A stretch of 64,000 nt of DNA from Anaeromassilibacillus sp. An172 (GTDB taxonomy: Bacteria; Bacillota; Clostridia; Oscillospirales; Acutalibacteraceae), in NCBI RefSeq assembly GCF_002160515.1, contig NZ_NFKS01000008.1:50035-114034 (forward strand). The letters are read 5' to 3'. Position 1 is the stretch's first letter. Each line of letters opens with the position of its first letter. Under the pieces are notes generated by a model, which saw only the letters and a program-made list of their open reading frames with translations, had not been told where the DNA came from and ran no database searches. The position numbers and the translations under genes are program-made. Of this stretch, positions 17,541 through 26,788 are shown piece after piece.

Positions 17541-18587
17541 TTAATCATTTCGAGTGTAGAATGTTGCTTTGCCTGTACCGTGTCGTATAATAGTGCCTTC
17601 CTCTACAAGCTTTTTCAGTGAATTTTCTACCGAAGTTTTTCCTATAGACGGGACAAGCTCCATAATATCACTCTTAGTGAACTTTCCTAATTTTTCTAAA
17701 ACAGCCCTTCGCACTAATTCCACAGCTGGAAGTTTTTCATCGAACAGGTCAATACGGCTTTCAAACTCACGATATGCTGAAAGAATAATCCTAAGTATAT
17801 ATTTTATAAAGGGAGAAGGGTCGTTTTCAGCTTCGTGCCATCCTATGCCGCTTTGTTCAAGAGCATCGTAATATTTATCCTTTGTTTTTTCGATTTTACT
17901 TTCTATGCTTATATATCGTCCCACAACGTAACCGCAGCGATACAAAAGCAACGTGGTAAGCAACCTTGACATACGTCCGTTGCCGTCATTGAATGGATGT
18001 ATACAAAGAAAATCATTGATAAAACAGGGTATTAAAATCAGCGAATCAATTTCACATGAATCTATCGACTGATTAAAGCTTTCACAGATAGTATCTATAG
18101 CTTCGGGTGTTTCATATGGAGCAAGAGGCATAAATCTTATTGCCTGTGTTCCGTCACAACGTGTTTCTGAAATATAGTTTTGCGTGTTTTTAAATCTGCC
18201 GCCGATTGTTTTTTCTGAATACTTATATAAATCCCTGTGAAGCTGTAGAATATAGGAAGCTCTTAGAGGGATATATTCAAAATTTTCGTGAATCGTATTA
18301 AGTACATCACGGTAACCCATAATTTCCTGTTCGTCCCTGTTTTTTGGAGTGGTTTTTTCCTGATAGAGCTGTTTTATGCGTTTACTTGTTGTAACTATGC
18401 CTTCTATTTTATTGGAAGCCTCCGTGCTTTGAATTTTCGCAGCTTCCACAAGCTTATCTAATACGGCAGGTTTTTGTTTCAGATATAATTCCTGCCTGCC
18501 TTTGTATTCGTGAATTTGCGCCACTAAGCCAAGCATTTCACTGTCCCATTTTTTATCTTTTAAAAATGAATAATTAAACCTTCTCAT
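17541..18587 (-). CDS. Fic-domain protein with N-terminal inhibitory helix
   Basis: A 348-residue Fic protein. The active-site motif HPFNDGNGRMSRLL is at residues 197-210 and is complete, so nucleotidyl (AMP) transfer to a target hydroxyl is predicted. The motif SNKIEG at 58-63 fits the inhibitory [S/T]xxxE[G/N] helix that blocks ATP gamma-phosphate, here N-terminal (class II). A C-terminal winged-helix domain (about 280-345) suggests DNA or partner binding, as in many bacterial Fic-HTH proteins. ATG 18587 was preferred over ATG 18605 because GAGGTG lies just upstream of it. It stands alone and convergent with clpC. Its target is unknown. Confidence 0.88.
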   Translation of the reverse strand: MRRFNYSFLKDKKWDSEMLGLVAQIHEYKGRQELYLKQKPAVLDKLVEAAKIQSTEASNKIEGIVTTSKRIKQLYQEKTTPKNRDEQEIMGYRDVLNTIHENFEYIPLRASYILQLHRDLYKYSEKTIGGRFKNTQNYISETRCDGTQAIRFMPLAPYETPEAIDTICESFNQSIDSCEIDSLILIPCFINDFLCIHPFNDGNGRMSRLLTTLLLYRCGYVVGRYISIESKIEKTKDKYYDALEQSGIGWHEAENDPSPFIKYILRIILSAYREFESRIDLFDEKLPAVELVRRAVLEKLGKFTKSDIMELVPSIGKTSVENSLKKLVEEGTIIRHGTGKATFYTRND

Positions 18588-18711
18588 TCCCTCACCTCTA
18601 TACATTTACGCCTAATTTTACCGTATAATTGGGCGATAGTCAATGGGCTGGGCGTATTTTACGGACTCTTAATTAGTATGTGGAAAAACATGCTTATTAT
18701 TTATGTGATGA

Positions 18712-18745
18712 GCTTGCTTAATTAAAAATAAAGCAAGCCTTTTCT
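18712..18745 (+). terminator. Terminator-like hairpin upstream of the Fic gene
   Basis: GCTTGCTT (18712-18719) pairs with AAGCAAGC (18731-18738), then CTTTTCTTTT. The stem closely resembles that of the clpC terminator on the other side of the Fic gene. The 350-base gap 18588-18937 otherwise contains only the palindromic promoter of the next gene. Confidence 0.6.
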
Positions 18746-18820
18746 TTTGTGTTTCTGTTTTACGGTGGGGATTACAGCAAAGATTATAAAATAATCTGTT
18801 TATACTTTATTTATATTTGT

Positions 18821-18873
18821 GAACCTTACAATTTTGTAAGGTTCGCGATTTTTGTGTTTTTGTATGGTATAAT
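18821..18873 (+). promoter_or_regulatory. Palindrome plus extended -10 promoter of the large dockerin protein
   Basis: GAACCTTACA-N4-TGTAAGGTTC (18821-18844) lies 23 bases before an extended -10, TGGTATAAT (18865-18873). No good -35 is present, so an activator bound at the palindrome is plausible. The same arrangement with the same 23-base distance occurs before the minus-strand dockerin gene (25426-25478). Confidence 0.75.
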
Positions 18874-18937
18874 ATAACTAAAGATATATTGGACTGACCG
18901 TCAAATATATTAAAATTTACAATAAGGAGGTCAATAC

Positions 18938-21900
18938 ATGAAAAAGAAAATTTTATCAATGGCTATCGTTGTGTGTATGCTGATTTCAATGATGCCAACG
19001 ATGGTTTTCGCAGCAGAGGAAATACCATACCTTGACGAAAACGGCACAGAGCAGATCTGCGCTTCTGCCACGGAGGTCACAGCAGAAGATACCGTGTGGA
19101 CAGCGGGTTGGTACATAGCGCAGGGAGAGGTGACTCTTGCAAACCGTGTGGAGGTTCAGGGAGATGTACACCTGATACTTGCAGACGGAGCAAAGCTTAC
19201 TGCGCCTTCGGGCATTAAGGTTCAGGACAACGATAAAGATATTTTAAACGGAAGTCCCAACAAGTTTACAATCTATGCTCAAAGCACAGGTGAAGCCACA
19301 ATGGGAAGACTTGAGGCTGTGTCGTATGAAAAAAATGCGGCAATCGGCAGTAGTAGTATTTCTGATTGGCATGATGATGTATATCCCGGAGGAGAAATTA
19401 CCATAACCGGAGGTATTGTCACAGCCAAAGGCGGCATAGGAGCCGGAATCGGCGGCGGCGGTGTATCAATACTAAGCAAAAAAGGGGGAGACGGCGGAAC
19501 AATCACCATAACCGGAGGTATTGTCACAGCCACAAGTGAAAAGGGACAAGGAATCGGCGCCGGATTCTGCGACTACCCGCTGGCTGTAGGATTAGGCGAA
19601 CCCGGAATATTTACCACCGGAGAAAAGGGAAATGCGGTAATTTTCGCTTCTTCAATAGGCGACCAGAGCCGCAAGGACAGCTGGGAAGGTGTTATCTTTG
19701 AGGGAACCGAAGGAAAGTCTTACGGCGATAATATAATTGTTGAAAGTGATTTTGAAGTTCCCCAGGGGTATACTCTTACAGTAGAAGCAGATAAAAAACT
19801 GACAATAGGTAAAGATGCAACCCTTACAAATAACGGAACAATAGTAAACAACGGAACAATTAAGACTTACAATACTTTCGCAGGCGGCGGAACAGTACAG
19901 GGAAATTCCGTTATAAATTTGACAGACAGAAATGTAAAGTACCTTGACGAAAACGGAGAAGAGCAGATCTGTGTTTCTGCCACGAAACTCATGGAAGACG
20001 ATACCATATGGAACGAGGGCTGGTACATAGCAAATGGAGAGGTGACCATTACAGACAGAGTACAGCTTAATGGTGACGTACACCTTATACTTGCAGACGG
20101 AGCAAAGCTTAATGTACCTAAGGGTATTTCGCTTTACAGAGATTCCGACAGATTTACAGTCTATGCTCAAAGCACAGATGAAGAAAAAATGGGCAAGCTT
20201 GAAGTAAGCAGTGAGGGATACAAGAATGCCATAGGTGATAGACCTGATGCTGGAGAAGTCACTTTCAACGGAGGAAATGTCACTATTACCTCAGAACAAA
20301 GAAGTGGAATTCTTGCAAAAACAATCACCATCAGCGGAGGAACAGTAACAGCCACAGGCGAAAGAGGCATGAACGGAAGCAATATTGCCATCAGCGGAGG
20401 AAATGTTACAGCCACAGGCAAAGATGGCGGCGTAGGCAGCGGCATTGAAGCAAGGGAAGTTATAACCATCAGCGGAGGAACGGTTATAGCCTCAGGAGAT
20501 GCAGGTATTGTCGGAAATAATGATATTACCATCGACGGAGGAACAGTTACAGCTACAAGTAAAGATTTTGTGGGTATTTATGGAAAGAATATCACCATTG
20601 GCGGAGGAAATGTTACAGTCTCAGGTGGTCGTGTAGGAATCGAAGGACCTCTTTCAACAGGAGAAAGCGGAAATGCGGTAATTTTTGCTTCCTCAATATC
20701 AGACCAGAGCCAAAAAGACAGCTGGAACGGTGTTATATTTGAGGGAACTCAGGGTAAGGTTTACGGAAACGTAACTCCGGAAGGAAGCTTTGAAATCCCT
20801 GCAAATTATACTCTTAATATCCCCGATGGAAATACTCTGACAATAGAGAAAGATATAACTTTGACAAACAGCGGAGTAATTGAGTTAGGCGGAAAAATAA
20901 TAAACAACGGTACAATAATAAACAACGGACGAATTATTAAAATCAGTGATAACGGAGCTATTGAGGGCAGTGGAAATATTTCCGGAGAAGATATAACAGA
21001 CACTGTCAGAAATGAAACATACATCGACGAAAACGGCGAAGAGCAAATCTGCGCTTTAGCATTCAGTGTAAAAGCTGACGATACAGTATGGAGTAACGGC
21101 TGGTACATAGTGCAGGGAGAGGTTACCCTTAATAACCGTCCTGAGGTTCAGGGAGAAGTACACCTTATACTTGCAGACGGCGCAAAGCTTATTGCACCTA
21201 TGGGAATTAAGGTTCAGGACGATGATAACGACGTTTCAAACGGAAGTTCTAACAAGCTTACAATCTATGCTCAAAGCACAGACGCAGCCGTGATGGGAAG
21301 CCTTGAGGCAACTTCATATGATATCAGCAATGCAGCAATCGGCAGCGATTTTGAGTTATGGGATAAGGTATATCCGGGAGGAGAAATTACCATAACCGGA
21401 GGTATTGTCACAGCCAAAGGCAGCAGAGGAGCCGGAATCGGCGGCGGCGCCGGTACAACAATGAGACCGGAAGGTGGAGCCGGCGGAACAATTACTATAA
21501 CCGGAGGTATTGTCACAGCCACAAGTGAAATGGGACACGGAATCGGCGGCGGATACAACAACGCACTTACCGAAGAAGGAATCGGCGATGGCGGAACATT
21601 TACTACCGGAGAAAACGGAAATGCTGTTATTATAGCTTCCTCAATAGGCGACCAGAGCCACAAGGACAGCTGGAAAGGTATTATCTTCGAGGGAACAGAA
21701 GGAAAGCTTTACGGAGATACTGTAACACCTGCATCTGACTTTGAAGTTCCGCAGGGATATACTCTTACAATAGAAGCAGGACAAAAACTGACAATAGACA
21801 AGAATATAACCCTGACAAATAACGGAACAATAAATGTAAACGGAGCAATAATTAACAACGGAACAATCATCAACAACGGAATTATCAATAATAACGGAAC

Positions 21901-23926
21901 AATTGATGACTTGGGCAAAATAGAGGGAACCGGAGAAATCACCGGAAGCCCGGTAAATTCGGCTTATAAGGACGTAAAGTACATAGACGAAAACGGTGAA
22001 GAACAAACAGCCAATGCTCTGGGAATCAGCGCAAGCAATGTTCTGTGGAGTGATAACTGGTATATAGTAAAGGGAGAGGTAACCCTTACACACCGTGTGG
22101 AGATTCAGGGCGACGTACATCTGATACTTGAAGACGGCGCAAAGCTTATTGCACCTTTGGGTATTAAGGTTCAGGACGACGATGATACTGCGGAAAACGG
22201 AAGCCTCAACAGCCTTACAATTTACGCTCAGTCCACAGACGAAAGCACAATGGGAAGTATTGTGGCGACAGTAAGCGACGATAATGCTTCTGACTCACCG
22301 ATAGGCTCTGATGGTATTGTAGACGATAGCGGATCACTCATCGAATATATAGTTCCATGCGGAAATATAACTATAAACGGCGGAAATATAAATGCCGCAA
22401 GTGACATGAGTGCTGCAATCGGCGGCGGCAGTGCTATGCATTGCGTAGCCGGCGGAAATGTAACCATTAACGGAGGAACTGTAAAAGCCCAAAGCCGTTT
22501 GGGAGCCGGAATCGGCGCTGGCTATTGTCTAATCGGCGGAGGCGGCGGAAATATAACCATTAACGGAGGAACTGTAAAAGCCCAAAGTAGTTCGGGAGCC
22601 GGAATCGGCGGAGGCGGCGGTCATTCTTTAAATTACGGAACCGCAGGTAAAATTACAATTACCGGAGGAAGTGTTACAGCTATAAGTACTTATGGACACG
22701 GAATCGGAGGAGGAGCTGACTCTGAAAATGTCATAGGAGAAGCCTCAGCCTTTACAACAGGAGAAAACGGAAATGCCGTTATTATAGCTTCCTCAATAGG
22801 CGACCAGAGCCAGAAAGAAAACTGGAAGGGAATTATCTTTGAAGGAACTCAGGGTAAGGTTTACGGAAATGTAACACCTGATGAGGACTTTGAAGTTTTG
22901 GAAAATTATACCCTTGATATTCCTGAAAACATAACTCTCACAATAGCCGAAGATATAACAATGACCAACAACGGAATAGTGAATGTGTTGGGAACTGTAG
23001 AAAAAATCGGAACAATAATCTGTAACAGCCACTCAGGCGGAACAGCTACCTGTTCAGAGCAGGCATCTTGCAGTCTGTGCGGAACATCCTACGGAAAATT
23101 GAAGCCTCACTCCATAGTAGAGACTGACGGCAAGGAACCGACCTGTGAAGAAAGCGGATATGAGGCATGCTGGATTTGCGAAAACTGCGGAAAGCTTTTT
23201 GCTGAAATAGGAAAACCGGTTGAAATTCCTGCCCGTGGACATAAGCTTACAAAGGTAGAGGGCAAGGAAGCCACCTGCGGAGAAAGCGGATTTGAAGAAT
23301 ACTGGACATGCGACGCCTGCCAAAAGATGTTCTCCGATGCAGACGGAATAAACGAGATAGAAGCTCCTGTAGAAATCCCTGCACTTGAGCATACTCTCAC
23401 AAAGGTAGAGGGCAAGGAAGCCACCTGCGGAGAAAGCGGATTTGAAGAATACTGGACATGCGAAGTATGCGGAAAGATGTTCTCTGACGAAAACGGAGAA
23501 ACAGAGATAGCCGAGCCTGTAGAAATACCTGCTCTTGCACATACACTTACAAAGACAGATGCCAAGGAAGCAACCTGCGAGGAAAAGGGCTTTGAAGCAT
23601 ACTGGACATGTGAAGTTTGCAAAAAGCTTTTCTCCGATGAAAAGGGAGAAAATGAAATAACCGCTCCTGTAGAAATCTCTGCACTTGGACATACATATGA
23701 AGACGGCGTATGCATAAACTGCGGAAAGCCGGAAGTAAAATATGAGCTTGGCGATGTAAATCAGGACGAAAAGCTTGATATTTACGACGCAACAGCTATC
23801 CAGTGCTATGTGGTATTGATACCGATAGAGGGAATATTCAATAAAGAGCTGGCTGATGTAAATCAGGACGGAAAAATCACAATAAACGATGTTACAGCTC
23901 TTCAGATAATACTTACAAAAAAATAA
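18938..23926 (+). CDS. Large secreted repeat protein with C-terminal dockerin
   Basis: A 1662-residue exported protein. Signal peptide: residues 1-25 (cleavage near MVFA-AEE). Four modules follow, starting near residues 31, 333, 694 and 1013. Each opens with Y(L/I)DENG-EEQ, continues with a GWYI-GEVT-HLILADGAKL stretch and then carries GGxITITGGIVTA-type parallel beta-helix turns rich in Gly. The second and third modules differ most. From about 1358 there are four Cys-rich units of roughly 55 residues (KEATC-GFEEYWTC-C). The last 60 residues are a type I dockerin with two Ca loops (DVNQDEKLDIYDATAIQ, DVNQDGKITINDVTALQ). The beta-helix resembles secreted carbohydrate-binding proteins, but the ligand is not identifiable. 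ATG 18938 follows AAGGAGG. Confidence 0.85.
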   Translation: MKKKILSMAIVVCMLISMMPTMVFAAEEIPYLDENGTEQICASATEVTAEDTVWTAGWYIAQGEVTLANRVEVQGDVHLILADGAKLTAPSGIKVQDNDKDILNGSPNKFTIYAQSTGEATMGRLEAVSYEKNAAIGSSSISDWHDDVYPGGEITITGGIVTAKGGIGAGIGGGGVSILSKKGGDGGTITITGGIVTATSEKGQGIGAGFCDYPLAVGLGEPGIFTTGEKGNAVIFASSIGDQSRKDSWEGVIFEGTEGKSYGDNIIVESDFEVPQGYTLTVEADKKLTIGKDATLTNNGTIVNNGTIKTYNTFAGGGTVQGNSVINLTDRNVKYLDENGEEQICVSATKLMEDDTIWNEGWYIANGEVTITDRVQLNGDVHLILADGAKLNVPKGISLYRDSDRFTVYAQSTDEEKMGKLEVSSEGYKNAIGDRPDAGEVTFNGGNVTITSEQRSGILAKTITISGGTVTATGERGMNGSNIAISGGNVTATGKDGGVGSGIEAREVITISGGTVIASGDAGIVGNNDITIDGGTVTATSKDFVGIYGKNITIGGGNVTVSGGRVGIEGPLSTGESGNAVIFASSISDQSQKDSWNGVIFEGTQGKVYGNVTPEGSFEIPANYTLNIPDGNTLTIEKDITLTNSGVIELGGKIINNGTIINNGRIIKISDNGAIEGSGNISGEDITDTVRNETYIDENGEEQICALAFSVKADDTVWSNGWYIVQGEVTLNNRPEVQGEVHLILADGAKLIAPMGIKVQDDDNDVSNGSSNKLTIYAQSTDAAVMGSLEATSYDISNAAIGSDFELWDKVYPGGEITITGGIVTAKGSRGAGIGGGAGTTMRPEGGAGGTITITGGIVTATSEMGHGIGGGYNNALTEEGIGDGGTFTTGENGNAVIIASSIGDQSHKDSWKGIIFEGTEGKLYGDTVTPASDFEVPQGYTLTIEAGQKLTIDKNITLTNNGTINVNGAIINNGTIINNGIINNNGTIDDLGKIEGTGEITGSPVNSAYKDVKYIDENGEEQTANALGISASNVLWSDNWYIVKGEVTLTHRVEIQGDVHLILEDGAKLIAPLGIKVQDDDDTAENGSLNSLTIYAQSTDESTMGSIVATVSDDNASDSPIGSDGIVDDSGSLIEYIVPCGNITINGGNINAASDMSAAIGGGSAMHCVAGGNVTINGGTVKAQSRLGAGIGAGYCLIGGGGGNITINGGTVKAQSSSGAGIGGGGGHSLNYGTAGKITITGGSVTAISTYGHGIGGGADSENVIGEASAFTTGENGNAVIIASSIGDQSQKENWKGIIFEGTQGKVYGNVTPDEDFEVLENYTLDIPENITLTIAEDITMTNNGIVNVLGTVEKIGTIICNSHSGGTATCSEQASCSLCGTSYGKLKPHSIVETDGKEPTCEESGYEACWICENCGKLFAEIGKPVEIPARGHKLTKVEGKEATCGESGFEEYWTCDACQKMFSDADGINEIEAPVEIPALEHTLTKVEGKEATCGESGFEEYWTCEVCGKMFSDENGETEIAEPVEIPALAHTLTKTDAKEATCEEKGFEAYWTCEVCKKLFSDEKGENEITAPVEISALGHTYEDGVCINCGKPEVKYELGDVNQDEKLDIYDATAIQCYVVLIPIEGIFNKELADVNQDGKITINDVTALQIILTKK

Positions 23927-23965
23927 TTTACAGAAAACAATAGATAATGTTTTCTAATAGGAAAA

Positions 23966-23995
23966 CCGCAAGCCTTGAAAAAGGTTTGCGGTTTT
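23966..23995. terminator. Bidirectional terminator between the dockerin genes
   Basis: CCGCAAGCCTT-GAAA-AAGGTTTGCGG followed by TTTT and preceded by AAAA. A second hairpin, CAGCGGGTCTTGAA with TTCAAGGCCCGCTG (24018-24048), lies beyond it. The rest of 23927-24207 is AT-rich and holds nothing recognised. Confidence 0.85.
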
Positions 23996-24017
23996 ATCTT
24001 TGTGGGATAAAATATTT

Positions 24018-24048
24018 CAGCGGGTCTTGAAAAATTCAAGGCCCGCTG
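24018..24048. terminator. Second hairpin between the convergent dockerin genes
   Basis: A 14-base stem with one G-T pair and a three-base loop, with a weak T-tract on the minus side (GAAATATTTTA). It probably backs up termination of the minus-strand dockerin gene. Confidence 0.6.
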
Positions 24049-24207
24049 TATACAGTGATTATTCAGCATTACAATAATTAGTTTTTATTAAGTTTTATGT
24101 CATTATGTCATCCCTTTGCAGAGGCTTTAAGCATCCTGTAAAAACTGCTTATCATTAAATAAGAGCTGAATAATTTCTGCACATGTTTTATGTGGCTGTC
24201 AGAAAAC

Positions 24208-25335
24208 TTATACGTTTGAAAGCATTGCCTGAATAGCAGTTGCGTCGAGAATTGTAATATCTCCGTCGCCGGTTACATCTGCAAGCAATTCATCAAATAC
24301 ATTTGTTTCTGTCAAAGTATTAGCCAGATAAAGCTGAACCAAAGTTGCGTCATTGATATCAAGGATAGAGCTGTTATTTACATCGCCTAAAATAGCATTG
24401 CAGTTTGAGCATATTCCGTCCTCAATATTGTGACCTGTTGCAGGAATAACCTTCCAGATGTCTATATCGGAAATTTCCTTTGTGGCTGCTTCGTCTTCAA
24501 AATATTTACCGCATACAGGGCAATAGTAATAAGCCTTTGTTCCGTCCTTTGTGCATGTAGCAGGTGTGGACTCGTACTTTGCAAGCTTGTGGTCCATAGT
24601 TATTAAAGTTTCTGTGCGGAGATATTTTGACAAATTATCTGTGATATTTATTTTGTCGGAAGTAACAGGTGAACCTGCAATTTCTGATGCGCTTTCCTGA
24701 TTGCTTCCTGAGTATACCTTTACAGCAGGTCTTGCGCATGGGTCTGAGAGGTCAGGAATTGAAACAAAGATATTGTTTGCTTCAATAGAATGGTCTGCGC
24801 CTTCAAGTGTCAAATTGGCGCCCTTGATAGTAACATCTCCGTCTGAATAGACAGCTCTTCTTTGGAATGCTCCGGAAGTATTGTTATAGCAATTAAGTGT
24901 ACCGCTTCCGCATATTGTAATATTTCTTTCTGATGATATAGGTGCAAGATAATATTTGTTGTCACTTGTGATTGTGTTATTTCCTATTACTTCTATTGTA
25001 AAATCATTTTTACAGAAGATAGATGATTGTACGGGATAAAAGAATATTGTTGTTGTAAAATCAACTTGTGAAGAAGCTGTAATGTATGCTTCCTTCAGTG
25101 TAAGAGTTTCTCCGTCCCATTTGATGTTCCAGCTGTCATCTTCTGTCAAACCTGAGTCAACAGTTACGTTGCCGTCATCAGGATTTGTAACAGCGTACAC
25201 CGGATTGCTTTTAGAGCCTGAAATAGTCTGTGAACCTACTACGATTGAAGTTGTTTCTTCTGCCATAGCAATAGTTGGGAAAAGTCCGATAACCATGCAC
25301 AGGCAGATGGCTGCTGCTAATAAACGCTTTTTCAT
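24208..25335 (-). CDS. Secreted dockerin protein with beta-helix-like region
   Basis: A 375-residue exported protein. Signal peptide about residues 1-25 (ends IAMA-EE). The middle (about 70-230) has short repeating strands such as FTIEVIGNNTITSDN and VTIKGANLTLEG, like carbohydrate-binding beta-helix proteins. One Cys-rich unit of the kind seen four times in the 1662-residue protein follows (STPATC-YYYCPVCGKYF), then a dockerin (GDVNNSSILDINDATLVQ and ADVTGDGDITILDATAIQ). It thus has the same architecture in reduced form as its convergent neighbour, and the same promoter design. Starts at ATG 25335 after GGAGG. Confidence 0.85.
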   Translation of the reverse strand: MKKRLLAAAICLCMVIGLFPTIAMAEETTSIVVGSQTISGSKSNPVYAVTNPDDGNVTVDSGLTEDDSWNIKWDGETLTLKEAYITASSQVDFTTTIFFYPVQSSIFCKNDFTIEVIGNNTITSDNKYYLAPISSERNITICGSGTLNCYNNTSGAFQRRAVYSDGDVTIKGANLTLEGADHSIEANNIFVSIPDLSDPCARPAVKVYSGSNQESASEIAGSPVTSDKINITDNLSKYLRTETLITMDHKLAKYESTPATCTKDGTKAYYYCPVCGKYFEDEAATKEISDIDIWKVIPATGHNIEDGICSNCNAILGDVNNSSILDINDATLVQLYLANTLTETNVFDELLADVTGDGDITILDATAIQAMLSNV

Positions 25336-25425
25336 TTTCGTTCCTCCAATTAAAAAATAATTTTGAAAAGTTACAGAATATACAAGATTTTATATGCTGT
25401 ATTTCCTGTTTTTACCTGTGAAATA

Positions 25426-25478
25426 ATTATAGCATAAAAAAACACCAAAACCCTGAACCTTACAAAAATGTAAGGTTC
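25426..25478 (-). promoter_or_regulatory. Palindrome plus extended -10 promoter of the smaller dockerin protein
   Basis: Read on the minus strand: GAACCTTACA-N4-TGTAAGGTTC, 23 bases, then TGCTATAAT. Both the palindrome arms and the distance are identical to those at 18821-18873. Remaining bases up to 25582 hold nothing recognised. Confidence 0.75.
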
Positions 25479-25582
25479 GATTAAATCTTGCTGTAATATT
25501 TATTTTTTATAACTGCATTTTTATAACTACACTTTGAAATTGGCTTGTTTTATAGGTGAAATATGAAAAGAGAAAATAAAAA

Positions 25583-25619
25583 GCGTTTGAATGTACATCG
25601 TAGATATACAAACAAACGC
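25583..25619 (-). terminator. Terminator of the XRE membrane-protein gene
   Basis: GCGTTTG and CAAACGC form the stem; on the minus strand it is followed by TTTTTATTTT. Confidence 0.75.
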
Positions 25620-25632
25620 CTGTTAAAATATT

Positions 25633-26142
25633 TTATCTTTTCTCTCGGGTCAATACAGCTCCGACTATTCCTCCGATTAAGGCAAGCGGTGCTAATCTTA
25701 CGAACAGCCACTCAAATGATTGAAAGCCTACTCCCATAACTGCGGTTTCCGGTTTACTGTAATCCCAGCCCAAGTACGGACTGTTCAGCAGAAATAAAAC
25801 CGCAAAAACAATTACTATTAAAGTACACAGTGAGATAAAAACCCAGTGAAATATTTTTCGTGTCATTGTTTTTCTTTTGGCAAACTGTAGGTTTATAACC
25901 TCCAGCTTTTCGGAAATGGCTTTTAATTCATCCGGTTTTGGCTCATCAATCGTTTCTCCAAGCAAAGTGCTTACAGGAGTTTCCAAGGCTTCTGAAATGG
26001 AAATCAGCATATCGGAATCCGGTACAGACAAGCCCTTTTCCCATTTGGAAATTGTCTGTCGTACAACATTGAGCTTTACGGCAAGTTCCTCCTGTGAAAG
26101 CCCTTTTGATTTTCTGAGAGATTTAATATTTTCATTCAGCAT
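25633..26142 (-). CDS. XRE-family regulator with C-terminal membrane segments
   Basis: A 169-residue protein. The N-terminal HTH (residues 5-60; LSQEELAVKLNVVRQTISKWEKG) is of the common Clostridial type, joined by a short coiled linker to two membrane segments (about 98-118 and 145-162). Such membrane-tethered XRE proteins are frequent in Firmicutes and have no assigned role. ATG 26142 follows AAAGGTGG. It lies alone between the dockerin gene and the GNAT gene. Confidence 0.85.
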   Translation of the reverse strand: MLNENIKSLRKSKGLSQEELAVKLNVVRQTISKWEKGLSVPDSDMLISISEALETPVSTLLGETIDEPKPDELKAISEKLEVINLQFAKRKTMTRKIFHWVFISLCTLIVIVFAVLFLLNSPYLGWDYSKPETAVMGVGFQSFEWLFVRLAPLALIGGIVGAVLTREKR

Positions 26143-26251
26143 TAAGGATAACCACCTTTCTTTCAGTTGTTACCATTATTGTATAGAAAACACCCCGTTG
26201 CCGCAAGCAACGCATATTAACATTGGATATGTTTTAGTCGCAAGCTTGTTC

Positions 26252-26695
26252 CTATATGTTTTTTCGTAAGTAAATCATATCTGTCAGCTTAACATCGCCG
26301 TCATAAATCGGGTGGTCATAATTATCAGCAAAGAAATTCTTAATAACATGAGAACGGGTAAAGCCGCACTTTTCATAAAAAGGGATTGTTGACGGGCTGT
26401 CACCTGTTCCGACCTGCAATATGGAATAATCGCCCTGATATTTTTTAGTAATAAACTCAATCAATGCTTTACCGTAGCCCTTACCCTGAAACTGTGGGTC
26501 TGTGGCAATGTTTTTTATTTCAAGAACTCCGTCACCTACATCTAACACAACACATTCTGCCTTGACTCCATTATCCTCTAAAACATACATTGTTCCATTT
26601 GTAAGATATCGGTCTATCATATTTTCCTGTTCGTCTGCCAATAACAGCAAATTAAGATATTGTTTTTTATCTTCTTTTACTTCTTTAATATCCAT
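26252..26695 (-). CDS. GNAT-family N-acetyltransferase
   Basis: A 147-residue GNAT fold. The acetyl-CoA loop motif QFQGKGYGKALIEF (Q-x-x-G-x-G) follows the beta4 strand EIKNIATDP, and the C-terminal part has the FYEKCGF motif. Substrate unknown. ATG 26695 was preferred to GTG 26704, which has no ribosome site. It is separated from lysS by a terminator, so it is probably its own unit. Confidence 0.85.
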   Translation of the reverse strand: MDIKEVKEDKKQYLNLLLLADEQENMIDRYLTNGTMYVLEDNGVKAECVVLDVGDGVLEIKNIATDPQFQGKGYGKALIEFITKKYQGDYSILQVGTGDSPSTIPFYEKCGFTRSHVIKNFFADNYDHPIYDGDVKLTDMIYLRKNI

Positions 26696-26728
26696 GGTTC
26701 TCACTTCATATAATATTTTTTATTTGAA

Positions 26729-26762
26729 AATGGGCAATCCCCAATAAAGGACTGCCCATTTA
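26729..26762 (-). terminator. Terminator of the greA-lysS unit
   Basis: AATGGGCA and TGCCCATT form the stem with T-runs on both sides, so it can act in either direction. Confidence 0.85.
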
Positions 26763-26788
26763 TTTTTTATTATTAGTTTGAATACATC

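Noticed and set aside
23054..23715. Two long minus-strand frames opposite the Cys-rich repeats
   Set aside because: They mirror the repeated units of the 1662-residue protein and have no promoter or ribosome site.
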